From Chloroflexota bacterium (GTDB lineage: Bacteria; Chloroflexota; Anaerolineae; Anaerolineales; Anaerolineaceae), in contig SLTK01000004.1 of the NCBI GenBank assembly GCA_004347695.1, forward strand, positions 62,001 through 126,000: DNA of 64,000 bases, in the 5' to 3' direction. Within the stretch, counting starts at the first letter, position 1; each line of letters begins with the position of its first letter. Below the pieces are notes generated by a model. That model was not told where the DNA came from. It did not search any database and saw nothing but the letters and a program-made list of their open reading frames with translations. A program made the translations under genes and the position numbers. This document shows, one piece after another, positions 16,102-23,275 of the stretch.

Positions 16102-16240
16102 CCTGAAGCGAATTCTTAATACTTCAGGGTTCTTGGAGGATCACAAGATGACGTCCGAATCCCTTGCAATATGCAAGCGGGATTTCGAGGCCTGTCATCG
16201 TCAAGCTCCCTTTTGTATTGGGAGTGAGTGATCCTCCTTT
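16102..16240 (+). ncRNA. Candidate structured RNA with branched fold and T-run end
   Basis: A lead hairpin pairs 16102-16108 with 16122-16128. A 10-bp outer stem (GGAGGATCAC 16135-16144 with GTGATCCTCC 16228-16237) encloses GATGAC/GTCATC (16147-16152, 16194-16199). That in turn caps a long hairpin (16156-16163 with 16179-16187, and TTGCA/TGCAA). A separate CTCCC/GGGAG hairpin is at 16206-16224. The outer stem is followed by TTTTTG. No ORF of note covers it. It could be a small RNA, a leader, or part of an origin. Confidence 0.5.
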
Positions 16241-16351
16241 TTGTTTCAGAAAGTCGTTTGTACTTTAACAAACAACCTTTCCCTCCCAGGAGGCGTCTTG
16301 GCGTGCTGAGAAGCAGAAGGGTTCATATCACACGGAGAAAACAATACTGCG

Positions 16352-16436
16352 TGGGTGGGATGAATGACTCATCCCACCCATATATTCTCACATCCATAGG
16401 GCTGCAAATGTCAGCGATGAAGAAAAAGTCTTCATC
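16352..16436 (+). other. Further stable hairpins in the gene-free region 16003-16568
   Basis: 16352-16363 pairs perfectly with 16369-16380 (12 bp, 5-base loop), and GATGAAGA 16416-16423 with TCTTCATC 16429-16436 (8 bp, 5-base loop). With the candidate RNA upstream and the AACGTCGG repeats downstream, almost the whole 560-bp gap is structured. A replication or transfer origin, or a long leader, are the options. Confidence 0.45.
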
Positions 16437-16477
16437 ATTGTCGTTTTCTGCCCTGTGTCTATTCACGGGTAGCAAAT

Positions 16478-16548
16478 AACGTCGGAACACTCCTGGTGCT
16501 TAGCCATGAGTTGATCTTTCGAATCGACCTTTTGTTAATCAACGTCGG
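16478..16548 (+). repeat. AACGTCGG repeat pair upstream of the Rad52-like gene
   Basis: AACGTCGG occurs at 16478-16485 and 16541-16548, the second 28 bp before the start codon at 16569 and followed by ATATTT. The spacing is 63 bp. The motif recurs as AACGTTGG upstream of two other backbone operons (21110-21195 and 24455-24485). Confidence 0.55.
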
Positions 16549-16568
16549 ATATTTCCACAAGGAGGATT

Positions 16569-17666
16569 ATGCAAAAAACACAAGACCTTATCCAAGCACA
16601 AGTTGAACGCACTGAACGTGCACAATCTGCGATTCTCGCTGGCAAGTTCCAGGTCACCCGAACCAATCCCCACCAATGGACGGTCAAAAATGGCGACAAG
16701 CTACCATATGTTGTCTCATTGAGACCATCTCAAGGTGATTCTGAAGAGGTCAACTGGGCGTGTACCTGTATGGACTATCAGCAGCGTGGACCACAGATTC
16801 TCTGCAAACACATTGAAGGTGTCCGTCTTTTAGAAGCGGCACAACCACAAATTCACATAGATCAAGAAAAGGAGAGTCACATGAATGAAACCATCCCTTC
16901 AATTGATGGGAACCTGAGCGACCGGCTGAGCCGCATCCTCTGGGAACTTCGCCAGCCATTGGATATGTCTCGCGTCAAACGCCGCCAAGCGCCAGGTATG
17001 GGATCTGTTCCATATCTGGAAGGATACGACGTTATTGATCGAGCCAACAGTATCTTCGGATTTACCTGGTCATTTGACTTGATTGGTGATCCGGTCATCG
17101 TGCGTTGGCAAAAAAAGGTGCTGATCTGGAATCAACAGGAAAAACGCAAGATTCCAGCCCTGGATGCCAATGGGAATGTTCAGACCGAGGAAGTCGGTTT
17201 AGTGTATATCACCGGCAAAGTTTCTGTCGATCTGGACGGGAAAACATACAGTCATGCCGATCTTGGTCGTTGTGTCTTCACTAGTGATACACCCGAAGCT
17301 CTTGATATGGCCTTGGCAGGTTCAGCCACAGACTGTCTGAAGCGCTGCTTCCGTCAGCTGGGTGAGCAGTTCGGCAATCTGTTGTATGACAAGGAAATTG
17401 CTCAAAACGCAGGACTTGATCAAAACCGATCCAATGGCACCTCATCTACGGCAAATCCATCTTCGAAAGCAAATTCAACGCCTCCCACCACCTCTATCGT
17501 ACGCAAGTATGGGGATGGAGTCTCCGTGAATGGTAATGTTTCCGAACAGGAGGCATTCGACCAATTCAAAGAGAAAACCGGGAGAGTTCCTGCTTCAAAG
17601 GATGAATTGCGTAATTTGCTTGCCAGTCAACGCGCCACACCGACGCCTGCATCCGTTGCAGCGTAA
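16569..17666 (+). CDS. SWIM zinc finger - Rad52-like single-strand annealing protein, 365 aa
   Basis: AAGGAGG precedes ATG 16569. Residues about 70-95 hold a SWIM finger (CTC ... CKH, the CxCx(n)CxH pattern), a DNA or protein-binding zinc module. Residues about 120-280 match the Rad52/Rad22 annealing core: YLEGYDVIDRANSIFGFTW, HADLGRCVF, and ATDCLKRCFRQLGEQFGNLL. Such proteins anneal complementary single strands and work with SSB. A Pro/Ser/Thr linker follows, then a small C-terminal helical unit (SEQEAFDQFKEKTGRVP). A SWIM domain fused in front of Rad52 is uncommon. SSB follows 33 bp downstream. Confidence 0.75.
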   Translation: MQKTQDLIQAQVERTERAQSAILAGKFQVTRTNPHQWTVKNGDKLPYVVSLRPSQGDSEEVNWACTCMDYQQRGPQILCKHIEGVRLLEAAQPQIHIDQEKESHMNETIPSIDGNLSDRLSRILWELRQPLDMSRVKRRQAPGMGSVPYLEGYDVIDRANSIFGFTWSFDLIGDPVIVRWQKKVLIWNQQEKRKIPALDANGNVQTEEVGLVYITGKVSVDLDGKTYSHADLGRCVFTSDTPEALDMALAGSATDCLKRCFRQLGEQFGNLLYDKEIAQNAGLDQNRSNGTSSTANPSSKANSTPPTTSIVRKYGDGVSVNGNVSEQEAFDQFKEKTGRVPASKDELRNLLASQRATPTPASVAA

Positions 17667-17699
17667 AAAACCACATACCAAAGAGAAAGGAAAAACACA

Positions 17700-18119
17700 A
17701 TGTACCAAACGATTATCCTCATCGGAAATTTGGGAAAAGATCCTGAAATGCGCTTTACCCCTGGCGGACAACCAGTGACCACCTTATCGGTGGCCACAAA
17801 TCGTCGTTACAACGGTCAGAATGGACAGCCAGTCAAAGAAACAACCTGGTTCCGTGTCACTGTGTGGGGAAAACAAGCAGAATCCTGCAATGAATTCCTA
17901 CACAAAGGAAGCAAGGTGTTAGTGGAAGGACGCCTAAACCCCGATCCTGAAACTGGTGGGCCACATATCTGGGAAAACAATGGAAAGGTTGGCGCTTCAT
18001 TCGAAGTAACCGCCTCGACCGTACGTTTTCTTTCTGGACGTGAAGACCAGGAGGAACCAGAACCCGCAGTAAATACCCAGGTCCCGCCAAATTTAGACCC
18101 AAGCGAAATTCCATTCTAG
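17700..18119 (+). CDS. ssb: Single-stranded DNA-binding protein, 139 aa
   Basis: A typical bacterial SSB: MYQTIILIGNLGKDPEMR, TLSVATNR, TTWFRVTVWGKQAE, GSKVLVEGRL, and an acidic disordered tail ending in DPSEIPF, the conserved tip that recruits repair and replication partners. It coats single strands in replication, recombination or conjugative transfer. AAAGGAAAAAC precedes ATG 17700. Its position after a Rad52-like gene is the classic annealing-module arrangement of phages and conjugative elements. Confidence 0.95.
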   Translation: MYQTIILIGNLGKDPEMRFTPGGQPVTTLSVATNRRYNGQNGQPVKETTWFRVTVWGKQAESCNEFLHKGSKVLVEGRLNPDPETGGPHIWENNGKVGASFEVTASTVRFLSGREDQEEPEPAVNTQVPPNLDPSEIPF

Positions 18120-18151
18120 CCAGAGTCAAAACGCACCGGTGAATCACAACG

Positions 18152-18182
18152 AAGGACATGCCCTGAATGGCATGTCCTTTCT
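18152..18182 (+). terminator. Hairpin after ssb
   Basis: AAGGACATGCC (18152-18162) pairs with GGCATGTCCTT (18169-18179) around six bases and ends in a short TTTCT run. It is either a weak terminator or a processing stem before the next gene at 18214. Confidence 0.55.
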
Positions 18183-18213
18183 CATTCCTATCGAAAGAAC
18201 ACAGGAGGAACAC

Positions 18214-18558
18214 ATGGTAAAAGCTGAAATCACAATCGGTACATGTTATGGAGATGCGGTCGTACCCGTTGAGGTAGTGGGAAAAGGCCCGAGACCTGGA
18301 ACAGTATGGGTACGCGCGCTCAATGGACTGGAACCATTTACCAAGAACAGCCACGGTGGCCCTTATCAGGATAGCACTACGGTGGTTCATATCCCTCACT
18401 TGAGGGATGTCCGTGTTGAGAATGATCCTGAAGAAGCACCAATCTGTGAAACGATTGAACCAGGAGAACTAGAAGTCCAAATCTCTCCGCAGGGTCACTT
18501 GCTTCCAGCGGATTGGTTTCTGGAGAGTGCTTATGAAGACCGAACTTGCTCCGAGTAG
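18214..18558 (+). CDS. Unknown backbone protein, 114 aa
   Basis: I place the start at ATG 18214, behind ACAGGAGGAACAC; an upstream in-frame ATG at 18139 lies before the hairpin and has no ribosome site. The product begins MVKAEITIGTCYGDAVVPVE and is beta-rich in the first half (PGTVWVRALNGLEPF), then acidic. It ends YEDRTCSE, overlapping the next gene. Function unknown; its place between ssb and radC suggests an accessory in DNA metabolism. Confidence 0.65.
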   Translation: MVKAEITIGTCYGDAVVPVEVVGKGPRPGTVWVRALNGLEPFTKNSHGGPYQDSTTVVHIPHLRDVRVENDPEEAPICETIEPGELEVQISPQGHLLPADWFLESAYEDRTCSE

Positions 18559-19105
18559 AACCGCAGTTATGGTTAGAAGCAGTCAGGGGATCCCAAAAGC
18601 GCATGGCAGTGCAATGATCCGGGAAGACTTTACGGTGTTCACGCCATCCGTTTCCGTCCAGGGATATCAATACCTGGTTGATTTTGGTTCGGGCAGTGAA
18701 AATCGTTTTCACAGGGTCAATAAAAACAAGGAGTGCTCTTGTGGTGCAGCTTATTGCGAAGCGATTGATGCTGTTCGTTTTTATCTTCAAGCTGGTGGTG
18801 CACGAGCGCCTGATCCAGAAGGGATGCCACCTTGTCCTATCTGCGGCAGCAAGACTTACCGCGATCGAAATTGGGATGGTAAGTACACCAAGGAATTGGG
18901 GTGGCGCTGCACAAAAGGCGGCCTACGTCATTTCCTGGATGCAAAAGCTGAAAGGATAAAAAAGAACCTTGCAGAAAACCCCTGGCTCATACCTCCCGCA
19001 CCTGGATACCCAGGTGTGCGGCGCGATGAATTGATGACCTGGGAAGAATGCGAAGCAATCAGCCGCAAGGTATTTCTTGAAACCGGATACGATCCGACCG
19101 CATAA
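18533..19105 (+). CDS. Unknown zinc-ribbon protein, 190 aa
   Basis: GGAG at 18522-18525 fits ATG 18533 better than the GTG at 18527. The middle contains CSC...C (near residue 65) and a second cluster CPICG ... RCTKGG, i.e. SWIM/zinc-ribbon type metal sites; the first one, KECSCGAAYCEAI, resembles a degraded SWIM finger. The C-terminus is helical. Overlaps the previous gene by 26 bp, so translation is coupled. Probably nucleic-acid-binding; no family recognised. Confidence 0.6.
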   Translation: MKTELAPSRTAVMVRSSQGIPKAHGSAMIREDFTVFTPSVSVQGYQYLVDFGSGSENRFHRVNKNKECSCGAAYCEAIDAVRFYLQAGGARAPDPEGMPPCPICGSKTYRDRNWDGKYTKELGWRCTKGGLRHFLDAKAERIKKNLAENPWLIPPAPGYPGVRRDELMTWEECEAISRKVFLETGYDPTA

Positions 19106-19123
19106 ATTACAGGACCCTAATGG

Positions 19124-19183
19124 ACCCCGCAAGGGGAAAAATGGGGGGACAGCATCCCTCCAGGGGTGGTCTGTCCCCCATTT
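19124..19183 (+). promoter_or_regulatory. Tandem hairpins before radC
   Basis: A small CCCC/GGGG hairpin (19124-19136) is followed by a larger one: GGGGGACAG (19144-19152) with CTGTCCCCC (19171-19179), extended by four A-T pairs past one bulged G. It lies directly upstream of the radC ribosome site, so it may attenuate or stabilise the mRNA. Confidence 0.5.
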
Positions 19184-19197
19184 CACAGGAGACAGAC

Positions 19198-19917
19198 ATG
19201 AACAATCTACAACCGTACCTTATAGAAAGTGCACACCCTCAAACTTACAACTTTCCCCGGCTCAAGCACCTGCCCGTTCGTGAGCAGCCGGCTTTCCGGG
19301 TAAGCAAAGATTCAGATGCATGCAGTCTGGCTGAATTGCTGGCAGTCATCATTGGTGGTTCAAATCAAATTGAGTCCGCTGAACAGCTGCTGGCACAATT
19401 TGGCACGATCCAGAAAATTGCCCAGGCACATGTGAATGAGATTGCCAAAGTGCCGGGTATTAGCAATTTGACTGCACTGCGGCTCAAAGCAGCTTTGGCA
19501 CTTGGACGTAAGCTCCTTCAACCAGAAGATGAACGCCCAACAATTCATTCACCTGGAGATGCTGCTCAAATCTTGATGCCGATGCTGGCGCATCGTGAAC
19601 AAGAATTCATGGTTGTGATGCCGCTTGACACACGCAACCGCATGTTGGATGTGATTGAGATATATCACGGCTCGCTTAATTCCTCGATGGTGCGGGTTGG
19701 AGAGTTATTCAAACCAGCACTGCAACGGAACGCAGCGGCTATCTTGATCGCACATAACCATCCCAGCACAGATCCCACACCCAGTCCCGAAGATGTCAGC
19801 GTTACTCGCGCCATTGTCCAAGCCGGCAAGCTCTTGGATGTGTCAGTCCTGGACCATTTGGTCATTGGATTATCACGATGGGTGTCCCTGAAGGAAAAAG
19901 GGCTGGGATTTTCATAA
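19198..19917 (+). CDS. radC: RadC-family JAB/MPN metalloprotein, 239 aa
   Basis: ATG 19198 follows CAGGAGAC. It has the full RadC layout: an N-terminal helix-hairpin-helix region (EIAKVPGISNLTALRLKAAL), then the JAB1/MPN domain with the metal motif AHNHPSTDPTPSPEDV near residues 185-200. RadC proteins are frequent on plasmids, ICEs and phages; their biochemical activity is poorly defined and a DNA-repair role is disputed. Here it lies in an apparent replication/recombination backbone. Confidence 0.9.
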   Translation: MNNLQPYLIESAHPQTYNFPRLKHLPVREQPAFRVSKDSDACSLAELLAVIIGGSNQIESAEQLLAQFGTIQKIAQAHVNEIAKVPGISNLTALRLKAALALGRKLLQPEDERPTIHSPGDAAQILMPMLAHREQEFMVVMPLDTRNRMLDVIEIYHGSLNSSMVRVGELFKPALQRNAAAILIAHNHPSTDPTPSPEDVSVTRAIVQAGKLLDVSVLDHLVIGLSRWVSLKEKGLGFS

Positions 19918-19944
19918 TCCACGAATAAACACAAGGAGGTCAAG

Positions 19945-20616
19945 ATGAAATCCATTTTGTTTTTTGATATTGAAACCACTGCTAATGCGGATGCAATTGC
20001 GCTCTTACCCGAGCCTTCTGCTCCTGCCAACTACAAAGATCAGGACAAGATTGCCCAATACATCACCGAAAAGAAAGCAGAACAAATAGCTCAGGCACCA
20101 CTAGATGCTGATCTGGGTAAGGTTATTGCCATCTCGCTTCAAAACGGGATTGAAAGTTCGGTAGAGGTTCACCTGATTGGTGATCCTGAAACCAAAACCG
20201 AAAGCGATCTGATCCGTTGGTTTTGGTCTTTGTTCGCAAAAGCCGATGGTCGTTCATGCGGTTACAACATCATCGGTTTTGACCTGCCTTATTTACTCAG
20301 ACGGTCGTTCGATCTTGGCATCCAGGTTCCGATCCAACCACAACTTTCCAAATTTCGCATTGATCCAACTCTCGATCTAATGGCAATCCTTTACAACTGG
20401 GGACAGGCCAAAGGATTGAAATGGGTCTGTAAACGCTATGGGATAAAAAACCCGCTACCTGATTTGGATGGTTCTCAAGTGGTCAACATGGATCCGGAAA
20501 CATTGCGTAAGTACGCTGGAAACGATGTCTTTCTGGTCGTGGAGCTGTACAAGCGCATGTGCGGGGTATATCTGCCGGCAATGAATACTTACCAACCTGC
20601 TTTTTTTAACCGCTAA
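19945..20616 (+). CDS. DEDDy 3'-5' exonuclease (DNA polymerase B-like exonuclease domain), 223 aa
   Basis: AAGGAGG precedes ATG 19945. Exo motifs are all visible: FFDIETT (Exo I, residues 6-12), NIIGFDLPYLL (Exo II, about residue 110) and YAGNDVFLV (Exo III, the Y-x3-D that defines DEDDy enzymes, about residue 190). This is a stand-alone RNase H-fold proofreading-type exonuclease without polymerase domain. It probably trims 3' ends with the annealing and clamp proteins nearby. Confidence 0.85.
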   Translation: MKSILFFDIETTANADAIALLPEPSAPANYKDQDKIAQYITEKKAEQIAQAPLDADLGKVIAISLQNGIESSVEVHLIGDPETKTESDLIRWFWSLFAKADGRSCGYNIIGFDLPYLLRRSFDLGIQVPIQPQLSKFRIDPTLDLMAILYNWGQAKGLKWVCKRYGIKNPLPDLDGSQVVNMDPETLRKYAGNDVFLVVELYKRMCGVYLPAMNTYQPAFFNR

Positions 20617-20632
20617 TTTCACGGAGGATCAA

Positions 20633-21067
20633 ATGGATCAATTACCTACCCTACAACAGCTTGAATACCTGGAATCAGGTTTCGAGGTTTCCAAGATTTT
20701 GGCACAGGCTGGATTCCCGATGGATAAACCTGCTTTCGCCATTACTTGGGGACAAATTGCCGAAGAGATCGCTCATACCCTGGCAGATCACGGTCTTCCT
20801 CCAGATCGGTTGGAAGAAGACTTTTTGATTGACCTGGCGCAAGGAGTCCAGAAAGTTCTTCAGAATGATGATGTACTTTTCTGGCGAAGTTCTATCCGTA
20901 GTTTTACAACGGATCACCCGACCGTCACAGCCTTCACAACATCGAATTTAGACAATGATGACGAAGGTCCTCTCACGGAGCAATACGAAAACGCAATCCG
21001 CCTCGGGGATGATGAGGCCTACTGGCCAGATGGTGGTGCTTCTGCAGATTTATTTGACGAATTCTAA
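20633..21067 (+). CDS. Unknown acidic backbone protein, 144 aa
   Basis: GGAGGATC precedes ATG 20633, 16 bp after the exonuclease gene. Helical and strongly acidic; no Cys cluster, membrane helix or catalytic motif seen. The C-terminal tail (WPDGGASADLFDEF) ends in a hydrophobic-acidic tip similar in style to SSB- or clamp-interacting peptides, which is only a suggestion. It closes the transcription unit, followed by a hairpin. Confidence 0.6.
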   Translation: MDQLPTLQQLEYLESGFEVSKILAQAGFPMDKPAFAITWGQIAEEIAHTLADHGLPPDRLEEDFLIDLAQGVQKVLQNDDVLFWRSSIRSFTTDHPTVTAFTTSNLDNDDEGPLTEQYENAIRLGDDEAYWPDGGASADLFDEF

Positions 21068-21076
21068 TCACTATAA

Positions 21077-21105
21077 GACACGCAGGGGTTGAACCCCTGC
21101 GTGTC
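21077..21105 (+). terminator. Perfect 12-bp hairpin at end of unit
   Basis: GACACGCAGGGG (21077-21088) pairs with CCCCTGCGTGTC (21094-21105) around TTGAA. No T-run follows, so termination may be partial. An AACGTTGG motif begins five bases after it. Confidence 0.6.
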
Positions 21106-21109
21106 GAAC

Positions 21110-21195
21110 AACGTTGGCGCAAATGTATGGATCAACCTTCTTAGGGTTGGTCTGTAGATAGCTTTAACGTTGGGTATTTAGATGCGTAACGTTGG
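21110..21195 (+). repeat. Three AACGTTGG repeats before the 21220 gene
   Basis: Exact copies at 21110-21117, 21166-21173 and 21188-21195. The last two are 22 bp apart (start to start) and each is followed by a TATT-rich tail (GTATTT, ATTATTT). The final copy is 32 bp before the TTG start. Two helical turns of spacing fits tandem sites for a regulator. Confidence 0.6.
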
Positions 21196-21219
21196 ATTAT
21201 TTCACCAAAGGAGGAAGAA

Positions 21220-21654
21220 TTGGAGGTTTTGTACGAAACACAAAAAGATGTGAATTGGGAACGGGTTCAAGCAGAAATTGCCCTAATAGATGATTGCTGC
21301 AAGAAGTCATTGGAAGATTTCATCCTGGGCAAGTTTGATGAAGAGTGTCTGGGTGACAACCCGCCTGAATCGGATTGGAGTGATTGGTTTCCTCCTCCGC
21401 CACGCATGACAGAAGAGGAACTGGAAAAGCTCACAGATTGGGTTGAGATCGAAGCTGAAAAGCATGATCTTGAACCGGACCCGGATACATATCCACTTGA
21501 TGACTATTTTGAAACAAAGGAGATATATGGAAAAACAATTGATCCAACTCAATATCCCTGTTCCGCCGGCGCCACTTCTAGAACAGGCAGTGGGTTACCG
21601 AAATTATCGCAATACCCATTATCTTGTCCTATGGTGGGAACCCTGTGGAGATGA
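21220..21654 (+). CDS. Unknown acidic protein, 144 aa (TTG start)
   Basis: AAAGGAGGAAGAA precedes TTG 21220, a good ribosome site with a weak start codon. The first 100 residues are rich in Asp, Glu and Trp (PPESDWSDWFPPPPRMTEEE) and largely helical. From about residue 100 the reading frame overlaps the next gene for 128 bp and the composition changes to Ser/Gly/Pro, so the functional part is probably the N-terminal 100 residues. No known family. Confidence 0.5.
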   Translation: MEVLYETQKDVNWERVQAEIALIDDCCKKSLEDFILGKFDEECLGDNPPESDWSDWFPPPPRMTEEELEKLTDWVEIEAEKHDLEPDPDTYPLDDYFETKEIYGKTIDPTQYPCSAGATSRTGSGLPKLSQYPLSCPMVGTLWR

Positions 21655-22057
21655 GGTCATGGTATCGGATGGTCTGGTGACCTTTACTGGCCTCTGGCCT
21701 GGCTACCTGGCCTATGTGCAACATAAATCAGTACGTCCTCTCCTGACGGAGTTCAACCTGGGTTCTTCTGAAAATCCTGCGGACTATCACTTGATTATCG
21801 ATCTTGTTGAGCGGCAAGCTTTCGTTGCGCCATGCAAAGTAGCAGATCGCTTTCAAGCAACCCAAAGGAACCAGGGAGTTAACCTGGAAAAGCCTGTCTC
21901 CCTTTCGTCAGAAGAAATGGAGAAATGGGTCGAGGAATTGGAGCAACAGCTATTGCACTTCCCCAGCATGGATGAACTCATGTCGCAAATTGCTGAGGAC
22001 GATAAGCTCGTTGCTGCACTTGAACAGTGGTTGGACGACCAAACGCCCAGTCAATAA
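21527..22057 (+). CDS. Unknown backbone protein, 176 aa
   Basis: Start ATG 21527 has AAGGAGATAT before it; longer in-frame readings lie inside the upstream gene. The product begins MEKQLIQLNIPVPPAPL, has a beta-rich middle (THYLVLWWEPCGDEVMVSDG) and a helical acidic C-terminus. Nothing identifies a function. It is translationally nested with the previous gene and precedes dnaN by 19 bp. Confidence 0.6.
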   Translation: MEKQLIQLNIPVPPAPLLEQAVGYRNYRNTHYLVLWWEPCGDEVMVSDGLVTFTGLWPGYLAYVQHKSVRPLLTEFNLGSSENPADYHLIIDLVERQAFVAPCKVADRFQATQRNQGVNLEKPVSLSSEEMEKWVEELEQQLLHFPSMDELMSQIAEDDKLVAALEQWLDDQTPSQ

Positions 22058-22076
22058 AACAACAAGGAGATACAGA

Positions 22077-23213
22077 ATGACCTGTAAAGCGACAGTTCAA
22101 AAGAATACTTTTTCCGAAAGTCTGGCAATTGTTGGACAAGCGGTAGGTTCTCACTCCCATCTACCGATCTTATCGAACATTTTGCTCAGTAAGGATGAGG
22201 ATCAGTTTCGCCTCTCGGCTACCGACTTGACCGTGGGTGTCACGGTTTGGATGGATGCGAATTTGGATGGCGACCTGGGTTTGACCTTACCTGCCAAAAC
22301 ACTAACCGATGTGATCAACAGCTTAACAGATCCCGAAGTCGTTTTTTCGGTAAATGGGAAGCCGGAAGTATCGTTGAAGTGCGGAACCTATAAAGGGATC
22401 GTCAAGGGAATTGATGCATCCGAGTTCCCAACTATCCCGGAGTACCCTATCACCAACGGGGTTTCAATGGACGCAAGTATGTTCAAAGAGATGATCCAAA
22501 AGGTTGCGTTCGCTGCTTCCATGGATGATACCCGACCTGTTCTGACTGGAGTTTTGATGAGCATGGATGGAAAGTCCGTATCCATGGTCGGAACGGATGG
22601 ATTCCGTCTCGCTATCTGTAAAGCGATTCTTCCTGACCAGTTCGCCAAGAAGCAGTTAATCATACCGGCTTCCGCATTGAAAGAGGTGATGCGTATCCTG
22701 AACGCGACTAAAACAGCCAAGATCACTCTTGTTTTACCCACGATTGGTAGCCAGGTGGTGTTCCGTTGTGAAAACGTGCAGATTGTTTCACAATTGATCG
22801 ATGGGAAATTCCCGGATTATCAGGCGATTCTACCTAAAGATCACAAGACCAGAGCAGTCCTTGACGCGGGTGACTTGCTCAAAGCCTGCAAACAAGCCAG
22901 CATCATTGCTCTCGAAGGTAGCAATGTAGTGCGGTTTCACTTTCAACCCGGAGCTGATCAAACAGGGAAGGTCAAACTATTGGCTGAATCCGATGAGACC
23001 GGCGCCAGTGAGATAGAGCTTGATGCCACGATTGAAGGACAGGAATTGGAGATCGCATTCAATGTGAAATTCTTGCAAGATGGGTTGGAAGCCATCACTA
23101 CCAAAAAAGTGACCATTGAGGCGAATGCCCACAACACACCAGCGGTACTCCATTCAACAGGAGATGAGGAGAATTTATATGTTTTAATGCCCATGCATAT
23201 CGATGGAAGGTAA
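22077..23213 (+). CDS. dnaN: DNA polymerase III sliding clamp (beta subunit), 378 aa
   Basis: Full-length beta clamp with three repeated clamp folds. Recognisable segments are LPILSNILL near residue 27, TDLTVGV, LPAKTL, GTDGFRLA near residue 170, IIPASALKEV, and a C-terminus with the MPM pattern (NLYVLMPMHI). It encircles DNA and tethers polymerase and repair enzymes. ATG 22077 follows AAGGAGATACAG; the longer open frame starts inside the previous gene. An accessory clamp on an element beside SSB suggests it supports its own replication or repair; a chromosomal copy is expected elsewhere. Confidence 0.92.
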   Translation: MTCKATVQKNTFSESLAIVGQAVGSHSHLPILSNILLSKDEDQFRLSATDLTVGVTVWMDANLDGDLGLTLPAKTLTDVINSLTDPEVVFSVNGKPEVSLKCGTYKGIVKGIDASEFPTIPEYPITNGVSMDASMFKEMIQKVAFAASMDDTRPVLTGVLMSMDGKSVSMVGTDGFRLAICKAILPDQFAKKQLIIPASALKEVMRILNATKTAKITLVLPTIGSQVVFRCENVQIVSQLIDGKFPDYQAILPKDHKTRAVLDAGDLLKACKQASIIALEGSNVVRFHFQPGADQTGKVKLLAESDETGASEIELDATIEGQELEIAFNVKFLQDGLEAITTKKVTIEANAHNTPAVLHSTGDEENLYVLMPMHIDGR

Positions 23214-23218
23214 ATAAT

Positions 23219-23245
23219 CACGGGGAAGCCCAATGCTTCCCCGTG
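23219..23245. terminator. Hairpin between dnaN and the convergent gene
   Basis: CACGGGGAAGC (23219-23229) pairs perfectly with GCTTCCCCGTG (23235-23245). No long T-run. It separates dnaN (+) from the minus-strand gene ending at 23276. Confidence 0.65.
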
Positions 23246-23275
23246 AACCTTTCCGATGAAACTCCGGATTCTTGG

